From positions 164,186,304-164,250,303 of the forward strand of contig NC_057807.1 of assembly GCF_018294505.1 (NCBI RefSeq): a stretch of 64,000 nt of DNA. Direction: 5' to 3'. Positions 34,456 through 46,266 of the stretch are shown here, one piece after another (the first letter of the stretch is position 1; the number at the start of each line of letters is the position of its first letter). This DNA is from Triticum aestivum. Taxonomy: Eukaryota > Streptophyta > Magnoliopsida > Poales > Poaceae. The notes under the pieces were generated by a model. It was given only the letters and a program-made list of their open reading frames with translations, searched no databases and was not told the DNA's origin. The position numbers and the translations under genes were made by a program.

Positions 34456-35489
34456 CTGTTGGTCCGAACCGAGTAGACTGCGGGGCCCCCTCGGGGAAAC
34501 TCGAGGTCTGGTTTTACTCGTAGGATGTCTCATCCGGTGTTGCCCTGAGAATGAGATATGTGTAGCTCCTATCGGGATGTCGGCGCATCGGGCGGTTTTG
34601 CTGGTCTTGTTTTACCATTGTCGAAATGTCTTGTAAACCGGGATTCGGAGACTGATCGGGTCTTCCTGGGAGAAGGTATATCCTTCGTTGATCGCGAGAG
34701 CTTATCATGGGCTAAGTTGGGACACCCCTGCAGGGTTTAAACTTTTGAGAGCCGTGCCCGCGGTTATGTGGCAGATGGGAATTTGTTAATGTCCGGTTGT
34801 AGATAACTTGACACCAGATCCGAAATAAAACGCATCAATCGCGTGTGTAGCCGTGATGGTCTCTTCTCGGCGGAGTCCGGGAAGTGAACACGGTCTTTGG
34901 GTTATGTTTGACGTAAGTAGGAGTCAGGATCACCTCTTGATCATTGCTAGCTTCACGACCGTTCCGCTTGCTCTCTTCTCGCTCTTATTTGCGTTGGTTA
35001 GCCACCATACTTGCTTAGCCGCTGCTGCAACCTCACCACTTTACCCCTTCCTTTCCCATTAAGCTTTGCTAGTCTTGATACCCATGGTAATGGGATTGCT
35101 GAGTCCTCGTGGCTCACAGATCACTACAACAACAGTTGCAGGTACAGGTTATGCGATGATCATGACGCGAGAGCGATGTTTGCTTGTTTTGGAGTTCTTC
35201 TTCTGCTTCTTCTTCGATTAGGGGATAGGTTCCAGGTCGGCATCCTGGGCTAGCAGGGTGGATGTCGTTTGAGTTTCTGTTTGTGTTTCATCCGTAGTCG
35301 GATGGTGCTCTTATGTAAAATGATGTTGTATTCGTGTGGCATTGTATGCCTTATGTATGTATCCCTATGTATTATGTAATGTTGATGTAATGATATCCAC
35401 CTTGCAAAAGCGTCTTCAAGATGCGCTTCTATCCTTGGTGGGACCTTCGAGTTCCTTTAGGATAGGGTCGCATCTTGGGCGTGACAAGT

Positions 35490-35502
35490 TGGTATCAGAG
35501 CC
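35490..35502 (+). promoter_or_regulatory. Primer-binding site (tRNA-iMet) of Sukkula
   Basis: TGGTATCAGAGCC, a perfect match to the plant initiator-Met complement, three bases after the LTR end. Confidence 0.92.
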
Positions 35503-36034
35503 TCGACCGACCTTAGGAGCCCCCCTTGGTTGATCGTGTAGTTTGGTCGTTGTTGAGTCTAGAAGAAAACTATTTTCGGAGTCTAGTTATATCGGAGAGT
35601 AGGATTCTTTTTACTCCTCTGCCCCTTCGTCGCTCTGGTAAGGAATCTTGACGTAGGTGTTTTGAACTACTCCTCTTCCCCTTCAAATTTTTCTTTAGGA
35701 TCACGCGGTTAGTTTTCATTCGTTGTCCATCCTCTTTTGTCCGGCGCATTCCTCGTCAAGCTGATTCGAACCTCTCTCTCTTTGGGAGATCAATCCTCAG
35801 CTCTTTTCGATCGATGTTGTTTCCCTGTCTGAAGTTGCGCTTGTTTTTCCCACCCGCCCACCCATTTTCTTCTTGGAACCGGAGTACGTAATCAAGTATC
35901 CATCCTACTCGTGCGGAGCATTTGCATTCTTTCAACTGGTGTTTCCACTTCAAGATATTCGTCATCTTTCCCCTTCCAAGTTACCCTTGTTTTCCCGCCC
36001 TCCCACCCTTTCTTCTTCCCGGAGTCTGAGTCTG

Positions 36035-36257
36035 NNNNNNNNNNNNNNNNNNNNNNNNNNNNNNNNNNNNNNNNNNNNNNNNNNNNNNNNNNNNNNNNNN
36101 NNNNNNNNNNNNNNNNNNNNNNNNNNNNNNNNNNNNNNNNNNNNNNNNNNNNNNNNNNNNNNNNNNNNNNNNNNNNNNNNNNNNNNNNNNNNNNNNNNNN
36201 NNNNNNNNNNNNNNNNNNNNNNNNNNNNNNNNNNNNNNNNNNNNNNNNNNNNNNNNN
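36035..36257. other. Assembly gap (223 N) in the Sukkula internal domain
   Basis: All N; follows a pyrimidine-rich stretch. There is no second copy in the window for comparison. Confidence 0.95.
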
Positions 36258-38145
36258 AATTTCATTCGTGCGGAGCCTCTTCAGTCTTTCGTCAATTGTC
36301 TCAACCGGTGAATTCTCTTTTGTTTGACATTCTTCATCTCTTTTCTTTCCGGTGGACTTAATTATAGTTTTTCGGGTTGATCATATTCTTTTCCTTGGAT
36401 CAAGTGTTCCCCTTACTCGTTCGCCTCTCGCCATTTAATCATTCCGGAGTTCAGAAGACATCTCAGGAGATTCATCGGTGTTCCAATAAATTCGAGGTTG
36501 TCACCTCATTCAAATATTTTAATTGTTCTGGTGCATCATCTATCTGTTCAACAACCCTTTCCAACGATGTTTTTCTTTTAGTGGGCCCTAACCCACAGGT
36601 ATTTTCCCAGGATCTTACCTGACTCTTTTCTTTTTCCCGGAGTTCCTTAACAATTTTGGTGGTGTTTTCCATCGACATTTGAAGACCGAAGAAGAGTTTT
36701 CCTCTAAATCTTGTCCGTTCTCCCGGAGATTCGCGGTGCTAGCTCGATGTTATCCTATCAAATTGTTTCAAGTCATGCAAATTCTTTTCATCCATCCGGA
36801 GCATTTCAGAAGTTGCTTTCTCTCTCGATCATCTGGAGGCCATCTTTTCGGAAGATTTCTTCATTCTAAGTGTTCAGATTCGTTCTCCAATTATTCTATA
36901 TCTGTGCCTTTTCGTTCGTCTCAATATTCTTCCGGTCCTTCGTTCAAGTATTATTGAATCAGTGCACGATCTCTTCGTTCTTTTTCTTCTTCTCTAAATT
37001 CCCTCAAGTATCTTTGTGATTGCTCTAATTCTTCCCGGCGATTCTTTCTCTTTTCTTCGTTCATTGTCATTCTTATGGTGGTTTCGTTCAAGATTCTTTT
37101 TCCTTGATTATCTTTTTAATTCATTCGTTCTTTCAATCCTACCGGTGGTTCATGAAGACCTTCTCAAGTTTGCGATATGTCACCTCTCAATCCTTTTCAA
37201 GAAGAATAATTAGTATGCAAAATCCATTGCTTGTCATCAATTTAATTTGATGAAGGATAAGCATATGATAAATCTTATTCTTATTTCATCCAAGCGAGTA
37301 ATCCCTTCCTTTAGAGTTTGCTCTTGAGGAATAATTTCTAGGTCCAAGTATTTTCATCTTTTGTTTTCCCGGAGTTCAAATTTCCTCGGCCATCTCGTCG
37401 GGAACCCCATCTAAATCATCACAAGGCTTATCTTATTCTTTCTTCCTTCATTTTATCTCGTCATTCTTTTGTTACCGGAGTTCTTCACGGTGGTTCTTCA
37501 TGATTTAATTCATTCTTCAAGAGTTCATCAAGATTTTGTTGGTGGAGTTCAAGTATCTTTTCTTCTCGCGTCTCGAAGTGCAATTAATTCTCCGTATTCT
37601 TTTGAAGTGGAGTTTTGCATTTCTTTGTTCTTCTTAGCTATCCAATCTTTTCCGTTTGTGGCCGGTTATCACCTTATGATTTTGAGATGTTGTCCATAAG
37701 TCCACAACAAGCTTATTCTTTTGTTTGTTGATCTTCTCAACAAATCCGTTCAATCCTTTCTTCTGAGGTTGCTATCTATTTCGTTCGTGGCACAAGTTGT
37801 CATTTTCTTCTCCGTTCTTTTCATTCAACTCTTTCAATTCTTTCCGGAGGTTTTGTGTCATGTCTTCATCAAGTATCATTCCATCCTCTCAAGCTCGTGT
37901 TCTATTCCTCCATGTTTCAGCCGGAGTGCTGCCTAAATCCTTTCAGTCTTATTCGTTTCTTATCTCATTCTAACCGGAGTGGTTTCATAGTCTATCTGAT
38001 TCCCTAAGCTTTCGATTCTCGTCATTCTCGTCATTCCTCTCTTCTTCTCGAGTGCTCTCGATTCTTTGTTTCTTCTCTTGAGTTCTTGTTTCACCTCATC
38101 CCTTTTCCCCTTCCGTCTCGGTCCTAAGATCTCGGGACGAGATCT

Positions 38146-38164
38146 CTTGTTAGTGGAGGAGTGT
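38146..38164 (+). promoter_or_regulatory. Polypurine tract region of Sukkula
   Basis: CTTGTTAGTGGAGGAGTGT precedes the 3' LTR start at 38165. AGTGGAGGAG is the likely plus-strand primer tract. Confidence 0.65.
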
Positions 38165-41100
38165 TGTAACGCCCCGGATTCGATGCGCCAGGTGTTCGCC
38201 AGTTATTCGCCATCGTTGCCATGTCATTTGCTTGCGTGTTGCACTTTTCCATGTCATCATAGGCATTTCATATCTTGTCATCATGTGCATTTCATTTTGC
38301 ATACATGTCCGTCTCATGCATCCGAGCTTTTTCCCTGTTGTCCGTTTTGCAAACCGGCACTCCTATATCCTCCGGCGTCCCCCTTTTGTCTCTTGTTGTG
38401 AGTGGGTGTTAAACTTTCTCGGAATGGCCCGAGGTTTGCCAAGCGGCCTTGGTATAGCACCGGTAGACCGCTTGTCAAGTTTCGTGCCATTTGGAGGTCG
38501 TTTGGTACTCCAACGGTTAACCGGGTAACCGCAAAGCCTCTTTTGTGTGCAGCCCAACACCCCCTCCAAAGTGGCCCAAAACCCAGCAAACTCCACTCCA
38601 TGCTCTCGGTCGTTCGATCACGATCGCATGGCCGAAAACCGCTCCTCATTTGGACACTCCGACCTCCTTCTACCTATAAATATGTGTGCCTCCCCCGAAT
38701 TTCTCGCAGTCCAAACCCTAGCAAACTCCTCCCCGCGCCGCCGGACATGTCCGCCGCCGTCCGGACGCGTCCGCCGCCCCGCAGCCACGTCGTCCGGACC
38801 AATTCGGGGCCGACACGTCAGCTCCGCCGCCGCCCGCACCCAATCCCACGCCGCCACCTCACCAGCACCTCACCCTCTCTCTCCTCCCTCCACCGCGCGA
38901 CCCGCGGACCCGGATCGGGCCCGCGCGAGCCCGCGCTGCCGCTGCCGTCCGCGCCCGCCCNNNNNNNNNNNNNNNNNNNNNNNNNNNNNNNNNNNNNNNN
39001 NNNNNNNNNNNNNNNNNNNNNNNNNNNNNNNNNNNNNNNNNNNNNNNNNNNNNNNNNNNNNNNNNNNNNNNNNNNNNNNNNNNNNNNNNNNNNNNNNNNN
39101 NNNNNNNNNNNNNNNNNNNNNNNNNNNNNNNNNNNNNNNNNNNNNNNNNNNNNNNNNNNNNNNNNNNNNNNNNNNNNNNNNNNNNNNNNNNNNNNNNNNN
39201 NNNNNNNNNNNNNNNNNNNNNNNNNNNNNNNNNNNNNNNNNNNNNNNNNNNNNNNNNNNNNNNNNNNNNNNNNNNNNNNNNNNNNNNNNNNNNNNNNNNN
39301 NNNNNNNNNNNNNNNNNNNNNNNNNNNNNNNNNNNNNNNNGACCAACTCCGGCGACCGGAGCGCGCCGTCCTGCGCCGTCGCCCCGCCGTCAGCGCCTCC
39401 CTCTCTAACGTCGCCCCACGCCTCGTCCCGCCTGCCGCCCTTCTCCTGCGCCTCCGCCGCCAGGTTCCCGTCTCCCTCGCCGGCGCTGCGTCTCGCCGGC
39501 CGGAGCCGACGCCGCCCTGCCTCAACTCGCCGAACCTCGCCGTCCCGGCCTCCTCCGTGCCCCTCTGGCCTCCGGCGCCGTTCCCGGTCCCCTCCACCAT
39601 TCTCCGCTCAACCCTGCCATCGCCGGCTCGCCGGAGCACCGACGCGCCGCCGCCGCTCGTCTCGATCCAGATCGGATCGGGAGAATCACGCCCCCTCGCT
39701 CCCGCTGCATGGGCCGGCCCAGCCGCGGCCCAGCCACCGGCCTCCCCAGCCTGCAGCACCGTCATGGGCCGAAGCCCAAGGTGAGAAGCCCCTTTAACCC
39801 GCTCGTGCGTGTTTTAGTTTCATAGCGCTCATCTGTTTTTTTTAGAAAACGACCAAGTCCCCGAATCTGTGACATTATCATGCCATATTCATCGCATCGT
39901 ATCTCTGCATCCGTAGCTACGTTTTGTGCGTGTAATATGTCAAATTGGTCATCTCGACGAGTACATCATTTCATCTCATTGCATCATTTTTATTTGAGCT
40001 CATGTTGATGCCCGAAATGCTGTTGGAAGAGTGCATGTTGATGTTAATCTGCTGAAACTGTTATAACTTGCTCATTTGTCACTTTTGCCATGTTTGATGT
40101 GTGCATCCTATGAGGTTGATGTCTACATGTGTTCTGATCTATGCCATGCCATATTTCCAGATGTGCTATCCATGTATTTTTGTCAGTTGTGTGCTGAGTG
40201 CATCGAGCTTGTTAAGTAGGGCACTTGCTGTTACTGTTTTGCTAGGCTGATTCTGTTATATTTTGTTACTATGTTAACATGCTTCTACTAGTTATTCTAT
40301 GCATAATCTGGAGATGTTCACTGGGGATGAATTGTTATACATGTCATGCTCTATCCATTCATGCCCCTGGTTGCATTTATAGCCTGCTTTAACCTGTTGT
40401 AATCTTGCTCTCAAGTTGCTAAATAATGTTGTTGTCATCCTGTTAACATTAAGTTCGGTTTTGCCATGAGCTTTGCTTGTGATCCATGCACCCTATGAAC
40501 TTTATCTTGCCATGCTTAGCTTCATAGACATGTATTCTTACTGTTGGATGCCTTTCTATGCCTTGTATTTCTCTGTGGTTAGTGGTTCAAGCTCACCAAC
40601 GTGCCTACTTATTGTTGTTCCTGCCATGTATAAATCTGTCATATAACTTGCCATGTTTACATGGGTGCCATCATATTTTCTGTGCCCTTTTGGCTCATGG
40701 TCAGTAAGGGACTTTTGTTCTATGCATTTAGTAGTATCATGCCATGCCTTTGTTTGCCATGATAAGTTCCTGTAACATGTTGTTTGCTTGCTCTAAACAT
40801 TGCAACCTGATGTTATTTCCTGATAAGTCTGAAACTGTTATTATTTGCAATCTTCCCATTTCCTTTTGAGCATGTTCTAGTGATTTCTGGAGATAGCTCA
40901 GTGTTCATGTTTTGTTATGCTTTACCTGTACTTCATGACCATGCCTTTTGTTCTTATGTTGGGGTGCTGTAGCATATTGTTTTGATGCTTGCAAGATGCC
41001 TAGTTGCTGTTTTGGACAGATTGTTGTTATGTCTTGTATAGAGTGTATGTGTTGCACCGTTGCTCCGTTTTGAGTGTCCTCTATATGAAACTTGCTTGAT

Positions 41101-43244
41101 TTTGCATGTTGTTTCATATTATCATGTTGCATCCTTGTTTTGAGGTGTTTTCTTGATGTTTGTATGCATTTTGCATCAATGCCATGCTTAACTTGTTTTG
41201 CTCATATCTTCTAGGCCGTAGCTCCGAACTAAATGAACTTTATATGTAACTTGACTAGATTTTCATGTAGATTATCTTGGTGCTCTTTAAGTTGCTGTAT
41301 AACAACTTGAACATAAGGTTTATTCAGATCTGGGCCCATTTCGAAATTTGCATATGAGGACTTACCGGAATTGTTATATGTTGTTTCCGGCCTCATTTAA
41401 ACTTGCTTTGATGTGTTGTTCTTGTTTGCATCATCTCTTGCCATGAGTAGCCTCATCTAGCTTTGTCATGAATAATGCTTGTTGTGCATCATGTCTTGTC
41501 TATGTGTGGTGTGTTTACTATGTTGTGTGTTTCTTCTCGATAGTTTCCATTTCGTTGTGATCGTGAGGATTCGTTCGTCTACGCTTGGTTCGTCTTCGTG
41601 GCTTCATCTTCTTCATGGACTCGTTCTTCTTCCTAGCGGGATTTCAGGCAAGATGGCCGCTACCCTGGATCTCACTACTATCATTGCTATGCTAGTTGCT
41701 TTGTTCTATCGCTATGCTGCGCTTCCTATAACTTGTTTTTCAAGCCTCCCAAATTGCCATGAACCTCTAACCTTTGACACCCTTCCTAGCAAACCGTTGT
41801 TTGGCTATGTTACGCTTTGCTCAGCCCCTCTTATAGCGTTGTTAGTTGCAGGTGAAGTTGAAGATTGCTCCATGGTGGACAGGGTTATGTTGGGATATCA
41901 CAATATCTCTTATTTAATTAATGCATCTATATACTTGGTAAAGGGTGGAACGCTCGGCCTTATGCCTGGTGTTTTGTTCCACTCTTGCCGCCCTAGTTTC
42001 CGTCATACCGGTGTTATGTTCTCGGATTTTGCGTTCCTAACGCGGTCGGGTGATTTATGGGACCCCCTTGACAGTTCACTTTGAATAAAACTCCTCCAGC
42101 AAGGCCCAACCTTGGTTTTACCATTTGCCTCACCACCACCTACTTTTCCCTTGGGAGTAATTAACCCAAGGGTCATCTTTATTTCAGCCCCCCCGGGCCA
42201 ATGCTTGTCTAAGTGTTGGTCCGAACCGAGTAGACTACGGGGCCCCCTCGGGGAAACTCGAGGTCTGGTTTTACTCGTAGGATGTCTCATCTGGTGTTGC
42301 CCTGAGAACGAGATATGTGCAGCTCCTATCGGGATGTCGGCGCATCGGGCGGTTTTGCTGGTCTTGTTTTACCATTATCGAAATGTCTTGTAAACCGGGA
42401 TTCCGAGACTGATCGGGTCTTCCTGGGAGAAGGTATATCCTTCGTTGATCGCGAGAGCTTATCATGGGCTAAGTTGGGACACCCCTGCAGGGTTTAAACT
42501 TTCGAGAGCCGTGCCCGCGGTTATGTGGCAGATGGGAATTTGTTAATGTCCGGTTGTAGATAACTTGACACCAGATCCGAAATAAAACGCATGAACCGCG
42601 TGTGTAGCCGTGATGGTCTCTTCTCGGCGGAGTCCGGGAAGTGAACATGGTCTTTGGGTTATGTTTGACGTAAGTAGGAGTCAGGATCACCTCTTGATCA
42701 TTGCTAGCTTCACGACCGTTCCGCTTGCTCTCTTCTCACTCTTATTTGCGTTGGTTAGCCACCATACTTGTTTAGCCGCTGCTGCAACCTCACCACTTTA
42801 CCCCCTTCCTTTCCCATTAAGATTTTCTAGTCTTGATACCCATGGTAATGGGATTGTTGAGTCCTCGTGACTCACAGATTACTACAACAACAGTTGTAGG
42901 TACAGGTTATGCGATGATCATGGCGCGAGAGTGATGTTTGCTTGTTTTGGAGTTCTTCTTCTGCTTCTTCTTCGATCGGGGGATAGGTTCCAGGTCGGCA
43001 GCCTGGGCTAGCAGGGTGGATGTCATTTGAGTTTCTGTTTGTGTTTCATCCATAGTCGGATGGTGCTCTTATATAAGATGATGTTGTATTCGTGTGGCAT
43101 TGTATGCCTTATGTATGTATCCCTATGTATTATGTAATGTTGATGTAATGATATCCACCTTGCAAAAGCGTCTTCAAGATGCGCTTCTATCCTTGGTGGG
43201 ACCTTCGAGTTCCTTTAGGATAGGGTCGCATCTTGGGCGTGACA
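38165..43244 (+). repeat. Sukkula 3' LTR (5080 bp including 380 N)
   Basis: TGTAACGCCCCGGATTCGATG...GGGCGTGACA. Near identical to the 5' LTR except for a diverged patch at about 40428-40585. TATA box at 38675-38682. N run at 38961-39340. No supported gene. Confidence 0.92.
38961..39340. other. Assembly gap (380 N) in the Sukkula 3' LTR
   Basis: All N, within the same GC-rich block that also failed in the 5' LTR. Confidence 0.95.
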
Positions 43245-43249
43245 ATGTC

Positions 43250-44340
43250 ACCGTCTATGAAGCTCGACTTGTGGCGAAGATTTTTTCACAAGTTCAAGGA
43301 GTTGACTACGATGAGATTTTCTCATCCGTAGCGATGCTTAAAGTCCGTCGAAATCATGTTAGCATTAGCTGCATTTATGACATCTGGCAGATGGATGCCA
43401 AAAACGAGTTTCCTTACCAGTTTTCGTAAGGAAAGGTTGTATGTGATACAATTAGAAAGGTTTTGTCGATCCTAAGGATGCTAAAAGGTATGCTAGCTCC
43501 AGCGATCCTTCTAAGGACTGGAGTAAGCATCTCGGAGTTGGAATATGTACTTTGATAAGATGATCAAAGATTTTGGGTTTATACAAATTTATGAGAAACT
43601 TGTATTTCCAAAGAAGTGAGTGGGAGCACTATAGAATTTCTGATGAGTATATGTTGTTGACATATTGTTGATCAGAAATGATGTAGAATTTTCTGTAAAG
43701 CATATAGGGTTATTTGAAAAGTGTTTTTCAAGTGAAAACCTGGTTTAAGCTACTTGAACATTGAGCATCAAGATCTATGAGGATAGATCAAAAACCACTT
43801 AATGGTACTTTCAAATGAGCATATACCTTGACATGATCTTGAAGGTGTTCAAGATGGATCAGTCAAAGAAGGAGTTCTTGCTTGAGATGTAAGGTATGAA
43901 GTCAAGACTTAAAGCTCGACCATGGCAGAAAAGAGAGAAAGGACGAAGGTCATCCCCTATGTTTCAGATGTAGGCTCTATAGTATGCTATGTTGTGTACC
44001 GCACCGGAAGTGTGCCTTGCCATGAGTCAGTCAAGGGGTACAAGAATGATCCAGGAATGGATCATTGGACAGTGGTCAAAATTGTCCTTGGAGTAAATGA
44101 GGACATGTTTCTCGATTATGGAGGTGATAAAGAGTTGGGCGTAAAGGGTTACGTCGATGCAAGCTTTAACACCTATCCGAATGACTCTGAGTAGCAAACC
44201 GGATACGTATAGTGGAGCAACCATTTGGAATAGCTCCAAGTGTAGCGTGGAAGCAGCATTTACAATATGACCTAGAGATTTGCGAAGTACATACGGATCT
44301 GAATGTTGCAGACCCATTGACTAAAACCTCTCTCACAAGC
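43250..44340 (+). pseudogene. Copia-A reverse transcriptase and RNase H remnant after Sukkula
   Basis: Begins TVYEARLVAKIFSQVQGVDY, a conserved Copia RT block directly continuing the sequence before Sukkula. It continues as IWQMDAKNEFPYQ, where the first catalytic Asp region (usually QMDVKTAFLNG) is altered. Then SKEVSGSTIEF and a stop-ridden stretch lead to SVKGYKNDPGMDHWTVVKIV and GGDKELGVKGYVDASFNT (about 44120-44170), the start of the RNase H domain with Asp in DASF. PLTKTSL near 44320 is the usual pol end. Not functional. Confidence 0.75.
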
Positions 44341-44510
44341 AAAACATGATCAAACCCCAGAACTCATTGAGTCTTAAGCACATGATGATGTGAACTAGTT
44401 TAATGACACTAGTAAACTCTTTGGATGTTGGTCACATGGCGATGTAACCTGTGAGTGTTAATCACATGGCGATGTGAACTAGATTATTGACTCTAGTGCA
44501 AGTGGGAGAC
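44341..44510 (+). other. Copia-A 3' untranslated region with repeats and polypurine tract
   Basis: Repeated TCACATGGCGATGTGAACTA-like phrases, themselves palindromic around TCACATGGCGATGTGA, end at GCAAGTGGGAGAC (44498-44510), the likely polypurine tract. Copia-B has the same arrangement at 52560-52733. Confidence 0.65.
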
Positions 44511-46261
44511 TGTTGGAAATATGCCCTAGAGGCAATAATAAATTAGTTATTATTATATTTCATTGTTCATGATAATCGTTTATTATCCATGCTATAATTG
44601 TATTGATAGGAAACTCAGATACATGTGTGGGTACATAGACAACACCATGTCCCTAGTAAGCCTCTAGTTAACTAGCTCGTTGATCAACAGATGGTTACGG
44701 TTTCCTGACCATGGACATTGGATGTCGTTGATAACGGGATCACATCATTAGAAGAATGATGTGATGGACAAGACCCAATCCTAAACCTAGCACAAAGATC
44801 GTAGTTCGTATGCTAAAGCTTTTCTAATGTCAAGTATCTTTTCCTTAGACCATGAGATTGTGCAACTCCCGGATACCGTAGGAATGCTTTGGGTGTACCA
44901 AACGTCACAACATAACTGGGTGGCTATAAAGGTGCACTACAGGTATCTCCGAAAGTGTCTGTTGGGTTGGCACGAATCGAGACTGGAATTTGTCACTCCG
45001 TGTGACGGAGAGGTATCTCTGGGCCCACTCGGTAGGACATCATCATAATGTGCACAATGTGACCAAGGGGTTGATCACGGGATGATGTGTTACGGAACGA
45101 GTAAAGAGACTTGCCGGTAACGAGATTGAACAAGGTATCGGTATACCGACGACCGAATCTCGGGCAAGTATAATACCGCTAGACAAAGGGAATTGTATGC
45201 GGGATTGATTGAGTCCTTGACATCGTGGTTCATCCGATGAGATCATCGTGGAACATGTGGGAGCCAACATGGGTATCCAGATCCCGCTGTTGGTTATTGA
45301 CTGGAGAGCGTCTCGGTCATGTCTGCATGGTTCCCGAACCCGTAGGGTCTACACACTTAAGGTTCGATGACGCTAGGGTTATAAAGGAAGTTTGTATGTG
45401 GTTACCGAATGTTGTTCGGAGTCCCGGATGAGATCCCGGACGTCACGAGTAGTTCCGGAATGGTCCGGAGGTAAAGATTTATATATGGAAAGTTGTTGTT
45501 CGGGTTCCGGAAAAAGTTCGGGTTTTTTCGGTATTGTACCGGGAAGCTTCCAGAAGGTTCCGGAGGATTCTGGAGGGGTCCGGAGGTCCGGAAATTGTTC
45601 CACCACGTCCAATAAGTAGCATGGGCTGTAGGGGGGCGCCCTAGCCTTAATGGGCCAGGGGCACCAGCCCCCCCCCCCCAAGGCCCATGCGCATGGGACA
45701 GGGAAAACCCTAAGGGGGGACGGCCTCCACTTGACTTGGGAGGCACTCCTCCCCCCCTTGGCCGCTGCCCCCTCCTCAGATTGGATCTGAGGGGGCCGGC
45801 CCCCTCTCCATTGCCCTATATATATGTGGGGGGTGGGAGGGCAGCCGCACCATAAGTTCTGGCGCAGCCCTCCCCCTCTCCCAAGTACTCCTCCTCTCCC
45901 GCGGTGCTTAGCGAAGCCCTGCAGGATTGCCACGCTCCTCCATCACCACCACGCCATTGTGCTGCTGCTGGATGGAGTCTTCCTCAACCTATCCATCTCT
46001 CCTTGCTGGATCAAGGCATGGGAGACGTCACCGGGTTGTACGTGTGTTGAACGCGGAGGTGCCGTCCGTTCGGCACTAGGATCTCCGGTGATTTGGATCA
46101 CGACGAGTACGACTCCTTCAACCCCGTTCTCTTGAACGCTTCCGCTTAGCGATCTACAAGGGTATGTAGATGCACTCACCTTCCCCTCGTTGCTGGTTTC
46201 TCCATAGATAGGTCTTGGTGACACGTAGGAAAATTTTGAATTTCTGCTACATTCCCCAACA
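44511..46261 (+). repeat. 3' LTR of Copia-A (1751 bp)
   Basis: Starts TGTTGGAAATATGCCC and ends TTCCCCAACA. Pairs with 24702-26444 with few differences. TATA at 45817-45824. Duplication ATTAT follows at 46262-46266. Confidence 0.93.
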
Positions 46262-46266
46262 ATTAT

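Larger units (their letters stand above)
30318..35486 (+). repeat. Sukkula 5' LTR (5169 bp including 637 N)
   Basis: TGTAACGCCCC...GGGCGTGACA, with a TATA box TATAAATA at 30828-30835. N runs lie at 31085-31465 and 34200-34455. GC-rich frames around 30555-31885 exist in both LTRs and follow composition, and the repeated ORFs at 33484-34090 and 34853-35253 contain no known domain. I find no supported gene in the LTR. Confidence 0.92.
35487..38164 (+). other. Sukkula internal domain, non-coding
   Basis: 2678 bp, pyrimidine-rich on this strand (many TTCTTTTC-like tracts), without gag or pol similarity. Short frames have Ser/Phe/Leu-rich composition dictated by the pyrimidine bias. CCGGAG recurs 11 times between 35879 and 37979. 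The right end keeps AGATCTCGGGACGAGATCT (38127-38145), a relic of the pol 3' end of Gypsy elements, then a polypurine tract. A 223-base N gap lies at 36035-36257. The domain may serve packaging and reverse transcription of the RNA only. Confidence 0.85.
30318..43244 (+). mobile_element. Sukkula-type LARD (non-autonomous long-LTR retrotransposon), complete
   Basis: Two LTRs of about 5.1 kb (30318-35486 and 38165-43244) begin TGTAACGCCCCGGATT and end CATCTTGGGCGTGACA, a terminus I recognise from barley Sukkula. They flank a 2.68-kb internal domain with a tRNA-iMet primer site and polypurine tract but no gag or pol. ATGTC duplications flank the element, which interrupts the RT of Copia-A. Long LTRs with a non-coding internal domain define LARDs, which must borrow proteins from autonomous Gypsy relatives. 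The LTRs differ by about 1-3% over most of their length, so it is the youngest member of this stack. Three N runs lie inside. Confidence 0.93.
24702..46261 (+). mobile_element. Copia-A, Angela/BARE/WIS-clade Ty1/Copia retrotransposon (hosts Sukkula)
   Basis: 5' LTR 24702-26444 and 3' LTR 44511-46261 begin TGTTGGAAATATGCCCTA and end CCCCAACA. ATTAT duplications flank the element. The internal domain (26445-44510) carries decayed gag, integrase, RT and RNase H, and is split by the Sukkula element at 30318-43244. The LTRs are nearly identical (about 4 differences in the first 218 bases by hand), yet the coding region has many stops and frameshifts. That suggests it was already defective when it moved and was mobilised by a related active copy. 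Confidence 0.92.

Noticed and set aside
35873..38100. Many Phe/Ser/Leu-rich short frames in the Sukkula internal domain
   Set aside because: Their composition follows the pyrimidine bias of the strand. They look like signal peptides only because of TTC/TCT codons.
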